From contig CM039187.1 of the NCBI GenBank assembly GCA_008360975.2, forward strand, positions 12,727,094-12,791,093: a DNA stretch of 64,000 bases, in the 5' to 3' direction. The stretch is from Lichenostomus cassidix (taxonomy: Eukaryota > Chordata > Aves > Passeriformes > Meliphagidae). Position numbers and translations under genes: made by a program. Positions within the stretch are counted from its first letter, which is position 1; every line of letters starts with the position of its first letter. A model generated the notes under the pieces. It was given only the letters and a program-made list of their open reading frames with translations, did not search any database and had not been told where the DNA came from. Shown one piece after another: positions 26,601 through 38,764 of the stretch.

Positions 26601-29600
26601 ACAGTGCATCCTGCTGAGAGTCACTTCAGGGTGGGTGGGGGGACAGGTGGGGAGGAGGCTGCTACTCTCAGGCTGAAATCAATATCCATTGCTAAGCCTT
26701 TGAATAAGCATTCAGCTCTGAAGAGCAACAGAAACAATTATAACAGACAGATCATCACCCCTCCAACCCCAGCTTCCCTGCAGCTTTTGGCTGTTCTGAC
26801 TGCAGACTTACTTTTTGTGGAGAGAGGACCCTTGAAATTTGACTATTATGAGCCAAATCCATCTCTTTCCTCTCCTGCCTGCTATGCTAACCCTTTGGAA
26901 GCTGGATGTGTATTGTAGTCTCCCCTTAACATCTGCTTGGCTGGGGAATGCTAGTCAATGAAAACTTAAATTCTCTCCTGCCAAAGTCCCAAGCATGATG
27001 GACTGGGGCTGAGATCCTGTCCACCCCCACCCCAGTGTTGGCCCAGGACAGTATTTCACTAGCAAAGGGATTGTCTGTACCATCTTCCTCCTGCTGTTCT
27101 CCCTGAAGACAGTATGTTGCTGATGGCTTATGAATTGTTCTGTAAACTGGAGAAAAGTTGAGGCTGGGGTGAGAAGGAAAGCTGGACATTGCTCCTATCT
27201 TTCCATTCCTTCTCCCCTCAGAGAGACTGTAGCTGTGTACTGGAAGAGGGAGCTGTCAAAAACTTGGTGGAGCTCTCAAGAGAGTGGAGACACTACAGAA
27301 ACATTCAGTCCATGACAATAAGATTTTGCCTCACTTGAATGAGCAAATGCACGCCCTGGAGATGGTGGTTGAGTAAAATAAGTGTGGCCTTGAGGACAAT
27401 CACTGCATTTTGCAGTGACTTCAGGTCAGTTCTGCAGCATTTCTGGGGCTGGCTTTGCTAGAAGGTATTGAGAGTTTTTGGTGTGCTTCTCTAACCTGTG
27501 TGCTGCATTGTCGTTTAGGGACATGGGCTGATTAGTCCTTTTGCTGATAGCTGAGATGGGTCTTTGCTTTCTAGCTGAGACTTCTGCAAATTGTCATTGT
27601 TTAAAAGACAAAACTAGCCCTGAAGATGAGGTACATGAGAAACAATTCTGCATGTCTCTGAACTAGACAGAGGTCTGGGTGAAAACAGCTCTCTTCACAG
27701 ACCTGGGATGAATTGCAGCTGGCCTGCATTTAGATCAGAAAAGACTGTAAATCAGTCCCTGGCCATTCCAGGTTTAGGCCCAGATCTTCTGCTGTAGGCC
27801 TGGAATAATCTCCACTGCTTTATTGGGGAGTTGCTCCAATCCCACAGTAGGAAGTCAAGGTCCTTTTTCTCTGGGCTGGAGGGGTTTAAACAGGCTTTGT
27901 TAACACTCTCTGAACTTGGTAGATGGGATTGTTTTATAAGCTTCTCTCATCAACTTCACTTTGCTGGGGAAGCAGTTGCATTGTTTCTAATTGCTAGGGA
28001 TGTACTTTTTCCACCTGTGAAATCTAGCAAGGAGCTGGTCCAAGAGTCCCCAAAGAGCAATCCAGAGGGCTTGAATAATTTAGGTGACAGCTAAGACAGA
28101 CAAGAAGGGAGTGGAGTTACAGAGAAAGGCAAAGCTGGTTCTTGGGGAGTACCTAGTGCATTTCCTGAAGCATGTGGGCAGCAGTGTTGAGCATCTTAGA
28201 GCATGTGATGACACTCCTCTTTTCTGTTTGAACTATTACTGTAAAAGAGTCAAACAGGTTAATGACTCTGTTCAGATAACACTGACAGAGTGACTTATCT
28301 CTTCAGAGTTATATAAATAAGTTCTGAGTCACAGTGTTCATCCACAACTAATTTTGGCACTAATTTTTAAGTCCAAAAAAGGCTGTTTTCGGCTTTCAGG
28401 CAGCTCTACATATCATGAATACTGCAGTCCCAAAGCCAAAGTGGCAAGGGAGCAGAGAGAATCAAAGTTTACATCCCAAACTTTGCTTAGTTCAAGTTCT
28501 GAGTCTTAATACTATTTGAACACTGTCCCTCTAAGATCATGTATTACAAGGTCTGCAGCATGGCTGCATATCAGCAAGGGTTTATATGACCTTGGGTGAA
28601 GATCTAATAATTATTTTTCTCAGTTTGGTCATACTCTGTCTCTTACATTTCTGTTACTGTAGCAAACAATGGTCTGTTATTCCAGCTGCTGAAGGCTGCA
28701 GAGCTTCCTAATATTTTAATTACATCTTTGTGGCCAAAACCTACAAGGATGTGTTGTATTTTGCTAGTTGAGAGAATCTGGGAGACCTGGCAGACTGGCT
28801 GGCAAAACACAAGAGACACCACCACTGCAGATTTTTCTTGATTGTCCTAGCTCTGCTGCTCTATGCTGCTATTATGTTGGATGTTCAAGTGGTACCATAC
28901 TTTGTACTCTGCTGTATAGAACTGTTTAAGGTACATTTAGCAAGCAACTGCTGAAATCCATTTTTGGCACATGGTAAGAGAGGGGTGTCACCCTCAAGAA
29001 GGGACTGTGTGTGGGTACTTCATACAGGACTGCAGAAGGGTGAGGATTCCTACCCCACTCCCCAAGTTGTACAGATTTTCTGATAGCTAAGAAGGAAACT
29101 GAAGTTAACTGATCTAACTTGAACTTGAAACTGCCACAGCCTGACATTTGGTGGTGTTTATTGTGCACCCAGGGAGGAGCAATCTGGTAAGTAGATCTCC
29201 CAATGTCAGAAGAAAGTGGCTTTTTCAAACTCCCTTCCCCTCCCTTAGGATATGTGTGCATGTGTGTGTATGTGTGCGTGTGTGTGCAAGAGTGCATGTG
29301 AGAGAGAGGTTTCAGCATGAACAGGATGGATAATCCCTCAACCAGATTGGAGTAATTGCAGAGTTTATAATGAAAATAACTAGAACATGCCTGCTGAAAG
29401 GAGATAAAAAAGGGCTGGAAGTGTCTGTGGGCTTTAAGTGTTGCACATCGCTTTGAAATGAAATACCTCTGCTGCGTAGAGATCGGCACTTCTCCCCCAA
29501 GTAGGAAGCTCATGCTATCCTTCCACCTTGGACTGTGGGATGGAAAGTACTGGAGGTGTGGGACATTCAGAGCAGGACAATCTGTTGTGGCCACACCATC

Positions 29601-32050
29601 CTCCTGCGTGTGACTCCTTTGCAACAGAGCACAGTTTTGCTGCAAATATTTCTCGTCCTCAGAGGAATACAGCTTGCTTTTAAATATGCAAATAGAAAAT
29701 GGCATGAAGGAGTTTGCAGTGAGATAACTTCTACATCTGTCTCCTCTGGAGCAGCTTCCTCTGCTCCCTGTTAACATTCAAGGACAGACACATCTGCTGT
29801 TGGAACAGAAGGATTCAGGTGACAAGTTGAGAAGTCTGTGATCATCAGAAACATTGAAATGCTTTACACTTGTTTCTAAACTGGAAGCTGACTTGGACCA
29901 CCATGCTCTACCTACCCACCACCTGCTCCTGCTCCAAAGGATCCTTTTTTCTTTTTCTTAATTTTTTTTGAACACTGAAAAAGCTGGAGAGTATCATGTA
30001 CATTTCTCCACTCCCAGGTATGTGTATCTACCCCTTCCACGTGTCCCTTCTTCAGTCTGAGCAGAGCTACAGGCTTGGTTATGAGATTTTTGGCACCCCT
30101 GCTCCCATGGGAAGCACCTCTCTAGTTTTGGCTCTTGCCTAACTTTGTCAGCTTCCTTAAACATGATTTTAGATCTGCCTTTTGTGGCTTATTCCTAAAT
30201 TCACTGGGAAGGGGCAATATTTGCATTTGATAAATCACAAATACTAGTGGATCTCCCTAGCTAGAGACGGAACAAGAAGGAACATCCAGCCTTCCTGCTG
30301 CAGGCTTGCTCTTAATTGTGGGAGATGACCCGACTGGTTGAAAATTTAGGAGGGTGTGGGGATGGAGATGGATCTTTACAAAAGTGGGGACAGTACTGAA
30401 AATAGATCTTTTGGCTTGTGCAGTTGACTGGGGAGAGAAGAGGTTTTCTATGAGCACATCAGAAGTCATCAGGATGTGATCAAGTGAGGCCTCCAGCTGT
30501 TGAACTTGTCAGTTGATGCCCCTTTTAGGATGTAGTGGAGGCATAAGGAGAAAGGGATGGTCTAAACTACACTTGCCAAGGGAAGAATGAGCTTTGCCAG
30601 GGTCTCCAAGTGGCATGCATGATGCATCTGACGTGCTGAGCTTTGCCCTACTGTTCCCTCCAAAGCGATAAGCAGCAGCTTCCCAGAAGGAGAGGGGGAA
30701 ACAGCACATGACCCAGCTGTCCTCAAAGAAGGTCTCCATATGAAAGCCCTCTGTCCTGCTGGCAAATCCCTACTGGATTGATTGGCATGAGGGAGTCACA
30801 GTCTTTCTGCCCCCACTTTTAATACAGAGGTAGAAGCAGCCAGTCCCTTGGGTGTGTTCCTTCTCCAAAATCCCAGTAGTGGGTTGAGAGGAATGGCTGC
30901 CTGCTGAGACTGAGCATTTGGCTTCTCTTCCTTTCCCCCCTTACTCCATTTTTTTAAAAGATGAGATATAGCCAAATTACTGGCAAAATCCCCAAAGCAA
31001 ATCCCCAGGGGGAGCCTTGGCACACTGCCAGAATAGATCATCCTTTGGTCAGAAAACCCTTCCCATGACTTTGTGCTTGCTCCCAAAGATCACTGGGCTT
31101 CCTCATATCCTGTCCAGCAGATAACCCATGGGAGTTGGCAACACTGGTTGATCCTTAGGCATGTTAAGATGATACTCTGAAAATGAGAGGGATTGTGATG
31201 TACATGGATATGCAACAAGCCCTTTAGATACTACAGTCAGCTACTAAATTAGTCCCCTTTTTAAATAGCCTATCACCTTAAAAGATACCCTGATTTCTGC
31301 TCAAGCAGGAGCCAAGTGCAGCTGTGGCCAGAAAATCAGCATGAAATACAAGTCTTCATCGCAGAGCAGCTCTGCTCATACCTGCACGATGAATAACAAT
31401 TTGTTGCCTACACAGGCAAAGTGTTTTAACCTCCTGGCACTCAAGCACTGGTTTACATCTGAGCAAAACTCCACATGCAGGAGGCAGGCCAGTGGGCTGT
31501 TTGCAGTGGCTTTTACAAGGAGCTACCTGTGAGAATTTTGGGGCAATTCAGTGTGAAAATCTGGAGGTGCTTTTGAGTGTAAAACTTTGCTTTTGGCTAC
31601 TTTGTGTTTATCATGCGAGGCACTGCAGGGCTCAGCCTAGCCCCAGTTTTAGCATGGCAGAACAATAGTGAGGACCTCAGCAAAGTGTATTTTGTCCCGT
31701 TTCTTCCCGTCATTTTCCATCACTGCGTTTAGGAGAGCTGTGTGCCTGCCAGGCCAGCCTGTGCATCACTCTGGCCTGCTCAGGCTGAGGTGGCTGTGGA
31801 AGTGGGAGAGGTGAGAAAGAACATGGTTTCTCCAGAGTTTTCTGTTTGTTACTCTGCTATATTTGTTATCTGGATTCTTAAGTAATGAGTGCTTTGAATT
31901 TTGTGATTATGTTACGGTGATGTGTAGTTAATGTACTAATGTTCACTTGAGCTAGGATCATGGTAACAGTGTGGTTTGTTTTTTTTTTTTAACTGTTCAG
32001 AAAATAACTTAAATACAAATACAAAAATTAAGCTGTGAATCTCTCCTGTT
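26601..32050 (+). other. Probable distal BTRC 3' UTR and/or intergenic sequence
   Basis: No coding exon is recognised. A GT-rich repeat sits at 29252-29311. The stretch 31840-32030 is T-rich with low CpG content and could be the distal UTR. A variant poly(A) hexamer AATACA occurs near 32016. Long frames here, such as 28926-29777 on the - strand, look spurious. Confidence 0.4.
29252..29311. repeat. (TG)n-rich simple repeat
   Basis: Interrupted TG/TGCA dinucleotides running into GAGAGAG. Confidence 0.85.
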
Positions 32051-32539
32051 TTCCTTTTGGGGGAAAAGACACCATCAAAATATCAATCCTATACTTTCCT
32101 TGAGCCCCATGTGTGTGTCACACTTCTGCTACACATGCACTGAACACAGTATCTGCAGTGTGAACACCTGGAAGTGCTGAAAGGTGGATGGCTTTGCCCC
32201 AAGCCTGAGGTGGATGCAGCTTCACAGGACACACAGAGTCTGCAGTAGCCAGTCCCACCTCAGAGCTGCTGCTTGTGGATGAATGCAGCATAAAAGTCTG
32301 CCCTGGCAGTTGGAAAAAAACACTTATTCCTGAAACCACAGCATATTTTTTAATTAACAAACTCCCCATTCATAGTTAATGGCCTCTGGCTGGGGCAGAT
32401 GAGTCCGCCCTGTAAGCCAGAGGGTGGATATGACTGAAAGAGAAGAGATGGAGCTGTCCTGCCCATTAAAAAAGTGTAGGGGGAAAAGCTATAAAGACTT
32501 TGTGTTTTTCTGGGTAGTGTTGCAAGATCCTGGTAAGAG

Positions 32540-32820
32540 AAGCACAAATTTGTTTTATAAGCTAATCAGAATCCTGCTGTTCAATAATGAGTGAGTAATT
32601 GACATATCGCAGCACCACCACGCAGTTCCATGGCTGGTGATGCTGCCATGCTTATGGCTCACCCGAATCAGAACGCAAGCACCCTTGCCCTCAGAATACC
32701 TTCCTCTTAAAAGTGCTCCTCGGATAGCAGCCTTGGATCGCTCCATTTTATTTAACAGCCCCTTTTAAAACAAAGGCCACCGCAGTTTTAAGATCCTGAC
32801 TCCGGGGGTGGTCAGAAAAC
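32540..32820. promoter_or_regulatory. Candidate conserved non-coding element between BTRC and the SLC2A gene
   Basis: High-complexity, non-repetitive sequence with CAATAATGAGTGAGTAATTG, GCTTATGG and CCATTTTATTTAAC. The mix of AT-rich homeodomain-like cores and several CpGs is typical of developmental enhancers. No coding signal. Judged by texture only. Confidence 0.3.
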
Positions 32821-33499
32821 AAACAAACCCCTGCACTCCCAACATCTCTCTCCCTGCTGGCTCCATTCTTGGGAGCCAGCGGGGGACTGGAGATTGGGAA
32901 GGCTCCTGCTTTTCTGAAGTGCTGGGAGCAGGATTCTTGTCACTTCCAATCTCCTTCTCTCCTTGTGACAGGGTTTCCAGCAGCCCTGTGCTTTATTTGG
33001 CAAGGCTTTGGTGCATATATGTATGTTTTTGTGTGCACACATACATATTTAACATATTTACACATAAATTTATATATTTACACAACTTTAACTTTCTGTT
33101 CCCTCTCTGCTATTTCCTCCCATCCAATAATAGATTTGGAAGAGGAGTTGCAGCGGCAGGCTTCATCCATTGTTTTGGATTGGTCTGTAATACAGAATGC
33201 AGCTTGATTTTAACAACCTGTGAGTGCCAGCACACACAAATGAGACCCATTCCATATTCACAGTCCCAGGTGTCTGTGTGCACCCAGATAACACACATAC
33301 TGCCCACTCCCAAGAGAAACAGGTCCTACTTGCAGGTTATTTCTAGATGGTTTTTAGATAGTCCTTCCCCTTCTTCTCCTTGGTGTTTAAATATTAGAAT
33401 CAGGGTCTTTATTCCAGATTTCTTGGACTGGGATAGTGCTTGTCCTGCAGGACATGAGCTGGAAAACTCCCTGGAAATCTGGACTCATGTCCAAAAACT

Positions 33500-33850
33500 C
33501 AAGTACTAAAGAGAGTTTGAGAAAGAAAAGCAATCTCAATTGTAAATTTCCACTGGAAAAGAATGAACAGCTTATCTTAAATAGATTCAGTGGTTAATTA
33601 CCCTTTCTGTTTAAAAATGTGTGCCTTATTTCCACTTCAAATGAAGGAGGAAAGTAATGTTTGCCATAGCTTCAAATTAACAGTGTTCGATCAACCTACA
33701 GCTTTAAAATGAAATCTTCTCTTGTTTGGTGGTTTTTTATTATTATCTTGTATACATGCTTTCAAGAGTATAGTAAGATACTTTTTGCAAAGGGGGAATT
33801 GGCTAGTTGCGATTAGCTAGGCTAGAAAGAAAGTAATTCTTACAATAACT
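33500..33850. promoter_or_regulatory. Candidate conserved non-coding element
   Basis: AT-rich block with TAATTA at 33595-33600, CAAATTAACAG and TTATTATTATC, standing out from the GC-rich DNA that follows at 33.9 kb. It could instead be a distal transcript end. Texture-based call. Confidence 0.25.
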
Positions 33851-36800
33851 GTTTAGGATGAGTTTAGCAGTTGGTGGTTTGAAGAGGATGACGAGCTCTC
33901 AGGAGAGGAGGCAGTGTGGCCAGGGAAACAAAAAGCCCTAAGCAGACAGACATGCTGTAGAGCTGCTGTGGATTTCTGTGGGTAAGCTGTCCATCTGCCT
34001 TGGGGGTAAGGGCTGTGCCTGGCTCCAGCAGTGTCCTGGCCCCTTTTGTCCAAAGGCACTGTGGCAGAGCTCCCTGTGCAATGGCACACGTGTCAGTACC
34101 CAGGATGTGGAAATTATTCAGTGTTTTGTAGGAATAAGATCCCACTTCTAGGCTTCAGAGCTCTGGATAGCTCTGCTTTTCCAAGTGCTCAAGTTGCTTC
34201 ACAGCCAGCAAATACACTGCTCAGGACCCTGTCCCAGGAGGGGCTGCTGGAAGAGAACATACAAGAGGAGAAATAAGCTGCTGCTTGCTCTATCCCATGC
34301 AGTGGGGTGCAGCCGTCAGAGATAGCCTGTCCCCTTTGCCAGCTGATCCATGCCAGCAGTGCATGTCTGTGAGTAGCAGCCACTTTGCTTTACCCTAAGA
34401 GAGCTCAGACACACATTCATTATGTCCCCAAGAGAGAGACTCTTTTTTTCTCCTCCATGTTACCTTCCTTTCCTGTGCTTTCTCTCCAAAATGATTTGCT
34501 AACATGCACCTGGCTGGTAGGAGCAGGTAGAAATCTCCAAACCAGAGAGGATGCTGAGCTGTGGGGCTGATCAGCTGGGAGCCACTGAAATTGGATAAGG
34601 AATGTGAGCAGGAAAACCTGGACTTGAAAAAGTCTCACCTGTACAGGTAAATAGCCTGCCTGCAGATAGAGAAGTCAGATGGGCTTTCCAGTGCAGCAAG
34701 GCAGAGACAGCACCCTGAGCAGTGCTTTCACTAGGGACAGCACTGACTTCCTTCTGGAGGCCACTGTGGTTTGCAGAAACTAAAGCCCCTGGTTAACATC
34801 ACACAGCTGATGTGTCCAAAACTCCCTGTCCCACGCCCAGAACACCCTACTGGCATTTACAAAGGCTGATCCAGGCAGGTTTGTCTTCCCAGGGGCAGTA
34901 AGGCAGGGAGGCTGCCAGACCATCTCTGCTTCTGCAGCATCAACTCCAAAAGGGCAGCACTGGCAAATGGCTCTGACCTTCGGAGTGGCAATGATGTCTG
35001 TGAGGAGCTCTGCCTGCTCTGCCTGTGCTGCCAAGTTCCCTCTCCTCCAGTGCAGGGAAAGGGGTCAGTGGCTGCTAAGCAATGCATCTTTTTGCCTTTG
35101 TATAAGCTGCTTATTGCTTCCTTGTGGAATTTATCTTGTTTGGACTAGATGGTGCTGGGCAAGCCCCAAGAAGCAGCACTAAATGCCACAGCCTCTCCAA
35201 GGGATTTCTCTCTCATCTTGGAAAAGGGGACAAACTTCCCAATGGGGAGCTGTCAGCTCAGGGGAAGCCCTCAGGTCTCCCAATAGCTTCTTCATCCTCC
35301 TGGCTGAAGGCAGGAGCAGCTCCACCTGCTGCACTGCCTCTCCCAGTTCTCCTGGGTTTCTTGTGCTCCAGGCACTGTGTGTCAGATGCCTTGAGAAAAG
35401 GAGATGCATGAGCATCCCACGGTGTGAAGTGCTGGAACAGGGACAGCCCCAGTGCTGTGTCTGGAGTCTGGGGCAGCAGTGAGGCAAGAGTGGAACAGGA
35501 GCTCTGGGATTGGTGTTGGGCAGGGATAAGGGTGGTTTATGGGCTCACAGCTACTTTCCCAGCCATGGGAATGTTTTACCCAGGGATTCCTTGCATGGAG
35601 GCAGAGGAGGAATGCCTGTAAAATGTGGAGACAAGCTCCCTTGCAGCTCAGAGCAGAGGCTGTTTCTCACCAGCCCTTGTCTGTCATGTGCCACCAGCAC
35701 CGGGTCAGGTCACAGGAGTGTCTCCAATTAACCCAGCCCCCTGGTGACCCTTAATTGGCACTCCAGGCCTTTCTCCTCCTCCTTCTTGCTCCACCACGTG
35801 TTTCTCACCTCTGCATCTGCTGCTAAGCCTCTCCTCCCAGCATCCTAGCCACTGCTGGGAACCAGTGAAAATAACCCATAATTACTCCCTAAATCAGGGC
35901 AGCAGCCATCCCCTGGCTTGGAGCCGTGTCCTGAGGACATCCCTGCTTGGTCCCCAGCATCAGGCTGTGTGGCAGGAGGAGGGGCTGTGGCTGCAGGGAT
36001 GAGCACGGGGCTTGGGGATGCATTTGGGCTTCGGTGAAGAGGAGCTGGGAATCTCCAGGAGGGTTTTATGGTAGGTACTTGCTGGGAGAGTACCACGGTG
36101 GGGTAGAGATGGCTGCTGCTGTTTCCTCTTTGCAGTGCCTTTTCCAGAAACCACTGGACACATTTAACCCTCCACATGCTGCTCCCAGGGATAAGCCATG
36201 TACCTGAACGACCAGAGCTAGAGCATGGCTGCAGGACACAGCATGGCCTGGTTCATCACCCTGCCCCTGCCTTGCTGCTTTGCCCTGTCTTAGCAAGGGC
36301 TTGGGGTGAATCCTGAGCATGTTTAGGGCTGCCCTGCAGCACTGCAGCTGCTTTCGGCATGGCTGGGACCCACAGGCTGCATGTTCTCTTGCCAAGTCAT
36401 CTTACCTGTGGGCATGTCCAATAAAATGGATCTTCATCCTGCTGCTCTGGGAACAAACCAGGATCATCCCCAGAAGGACTGTGGCTCCAACAGGTCTCCC
36501 CAACTGTAGCCCTGTCACCAAGGTCTCTGAAGCCACCCAGCACACCTGCACAAAGGTAAAGGTGATGCCTTGATCTACATGTGGAGAAACTGAATCTGAG
36601 CAAGACACAGGAGCTGTTGAGCAGGGGCCAGCCCTGGGAAAAGCTGAAGACTGGAAGGCTGGAAAGGGCTGGTGGCTGGGGGAGAGGGCACAAAGCTTTC
36701 AGGAGGAGCTGGAGGCTTGAGGGCACCAGAGCTGGAACCTACATGGGAGAATGTGGTGCCTGGGCTCTCCATCACCCCAGACAGCCTGGCTGGGGCTGGC

Positions 36801-36940
36801 ATGGCAAGTGTGGAGGTGTCCATGGGGCTCTCCCAGCTCTGCTCCGCTTTCCTGGCCCTGTGGGACTGTCCTGAGTGGGGCCAGCCTGACGGGACCTGTC
36901 CCTTTTAAGCCCCTCGAGCTGTTGCCAGCCGTGGCTTAGT
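33850..36940. other. Intergenic, GC-rich, no gene seen
   Basis: GC-rich unique DNA with many overlapping short open frames on both strands, as expected when stop codons are rare. None carries a recognisable domain or plausible splice structure. An AATAAA at 36420-36425 has no gene in front of it that I can identify. Confidence 0.6.
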
Positions 36941-36944
36941 GGGG

Positions 36945-37070
36945 TCCCCATCCTTTCAACTGGCTGTTCGGCAAATTAAGAGCTTGCTATTAGGCTGCTA
37001 ATTAAAGGCACTTCATTAGCAGCAGGGGAGGCAGCTCCTGGCCGCAGCAAAATTAGATTCCTCTGAGCTG
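36945..37070. promoter_or_regulatory. Candidate enhancer or promoter-proximal element with TAATTA core
   Basis: AT-rich island immediately left of the CpG island: GCAAATTAAGAG, CTGCTAATTAAAGG (TAATTA 36999-37004), CTTCATTAGCAG and GCAAAATTAG. Four homeodomain-type cores in about 100 bases of otherwise GC-rich DNA. It could serve the SLC2A promoter or a remote gene. Confidence 0.35.
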
Positions 37071-37104
37071 CCATGAGCCAAGTCTCTCCTCTCTGGGGCT
37101 GGGG

Positions 37105-38110
37105 GCTGTGGCCCTCCGTGTCCGGGGAAGGCAGCTGCCCTGAGCCACGGCCGTGTGGCTACCACCCTCCTCCCGAGCGCAGGGGATGTGGCACATTACC
37201 CCACGGTGGGAGAGGGGCCGGAGGTGATCGGGGTGTTGGATGATGTGGGGCCACCCCTTTGCCGCCCCTTCACCTCCCCTTCAGGGGGTGTGCAGCGGTG
37301 TTGCCCCGCTTACGGCTCCCGGGGTCAGCCCCGTTTAGAGGGGACATGCGGGAGCTCGCAGCGCTGGAAGGGCATCACGTCGGTGGTTCCACTGTCCCCA
37401 GGCTTGGCCGTGACCCTCAGCGGGCTGGGCAGTCCGGAGGTGCTGCCCCTGCCCCCGGCGAGGGGAGAGGCTCCCGGACTCCTCCTCCGGCCGCTCAGGC
37501 GCCTCCAATGAGCCCCGGGGGCGCCTGGGCTGCCCTGCCCTGCCCTGCCCTTCCCTGCCTTCCCTTCCTCACCCCCTCCTTCTTCCATCTAAAAATGGGA
37601 GAGACCAGCCTGGCTGCCGGACCGGGGCTGCCTTCCTCCCCCTCTCCTTCTCCTCCCTCCCCGCGCTCCGCCTGCAGCCTCGCCCCGCGGCCCGGCGGGA
37701 ACATCACTGGGGTGAGCATCCTGCGGGCAGGGAGGGCTGACCCATCCCTGCTTCCCGTCTGCCTTACGGTGTCCCTGTCCCCCTCTAGCCTCTGGCCTGA
37801 CACCCCCCGGCCTGACATCCCCCTCCCCTTTTTCCCGGCTTAGGATTCCTGGTGGGATTAGGGGGGATTTGCTGTGCGTGAGCCGGGAGCGGCTGGGTGC
37901 TGCGAATCCGGCTACCGTGCGGGGGGTGCCGCAAGGAGGGCCCGGCTGTGGGTGCTGGGGAGCGGGGCTGCTCCCGGGGGACGCAGGCTCATCCCTGCAA
38001 GCCCCGTGGCTCCGGGGACATTCGCTGCTCCGGGGTGCAGCAACAAGGGGTGTCCCTGCAGCTGAGGGTGCTCTGAATGCTCCTGGGCGCTCCGATCCCG
38101 GGGTGGGCTG
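37105..38110. promoter_or_regulatory. CpG island, probable SLC2A-gene promoter
   Basis: Dense CpG dinucleotides (for example CTCCCGAGCGC, GCCCCGCGGCCCGGCGGG, CTCCGGCCGCTCAGGCGCC) surround a CCAAT motif at about 37505. Directly upstream of the transporter's first secure exon and in its orientation. The transcription start is not identifiable by eye. Confidence 0.6.
37595..37711 (+). CDS. Tentative first coding exon of the SLC2A-family gene
   Basis: ATG at 37595 (context AAAAATGG) opens 39 codons, MGETSLAAGPGL... to GGNITG, ending at a good donor GGG|GTGAGC in phase 0, which matches the phase-0 start of the next exon. It lies in the CpG island. Against it: the Pro/Ser-rich translation resembles no GLUT N terminus I know, and the adjacent CTAAAAA could be a TATA-like element. 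Confidence 0.33.
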
Positions 38111-38665
38111 GGTCAGGGCTGCAGGGTGGTTGTTCCCCTGCAGCCACCGTCTCCCCGCAAGAGGACCCCCAGCAGCCAGAGCGGGAGACAAAGGTGTTGG
38201 AGGGGGCGAGGATTTAGGATGTGGGTGCATGCGGTGTTTTGGAGTGGGCTGGGACCTTCCGAGGGGACCTTTCAATGGTATTGGGCCACTCGCAGCAGCA
38301 CCGTTTAGCTGCTCCATTGAGGGAAGGGGATAGGTGTCCCTCCCTTCTCCGCCAGCCTCTTTCCATCTTCTGCCTCTCCCAGCTGGGGGAAGGGGTGCCC
38401 AGGTCACCCAGGCTGGGTCACCACCACGGTAAAAAACCTCACAACACAGCCACAAGACCAGCCACGGGGAAGCTGGATCAGCTGGGCTGGGTGCTGGGCA
38501 CTGGCATGATGGAGTGGTCAACACACGATTCCATTGCACTGGGGTCTTTGCTCTGGGCCAGGTCATCGCTACTGGAAAAGGAGTGGTGACCCAAGACAGT
38601 TCCTGACACCTTGGCTCCTGGCTCTGCTGGTCAGGGCAGTGCTGATCCTTCCTCCTCTCTCCCAG
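37712..38665 (+). other. SLC2A-family 5' intron (if exon 1 is right)
   Basis: GC-rich region between the tentative first exon and the TM1 exon. The first half belongs to the CpG island. An alternative first exon could lie here, but I see no ATG with a phase-compatible donor and GLUT-like peptide. Confidence 0.45.
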
Positions 38666-38764
38666 CCACTCACCTTCCCCCTGCTGTCAGTCACCCTTCT
38701 GGTGTCCTTTGGCTCCTCCATGCTCTATGGCTACAACCTTGCTGTGGTGAACTCTCCGGCAGAG
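38666..38764 (+). CDS. SLC2A-family exon: TM1
   Basis: Acceptor CTCTCCCAG|CCACTC, donor GCAGAG|GTAAGG; 33 codons. [18 protein letters not shown], then [15 protein letters not shown]: the classic first GLUT helix. Confidence 0.9.

Noticed and set aside
28926..29777. 283-codon open frame on the - strand
   Set aside because: Lies antisense in the probable BTRC 3' UTR, includes a translated GT repeat (His-Thr run) and resembles no family.
32808..33509. 233-codon open frame on the + strand
   Set aside because: No protein-family resemblance; crosses an AT-rich simple stretch near 33.0 kb.
36420..36425. AATAAA on the + strand
   Set aside because: No gene in front of it; too far from BTRC to accept as its poly(A) signal without transcript evidence.
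37589..38566. 325-codon open frame on the - strand
   Set aside because: Antisense to the CpG island, where GC richness removes stop codons; Pro/Gly/Arg-rich translation with no domain, and it overlaps the likely promoter.
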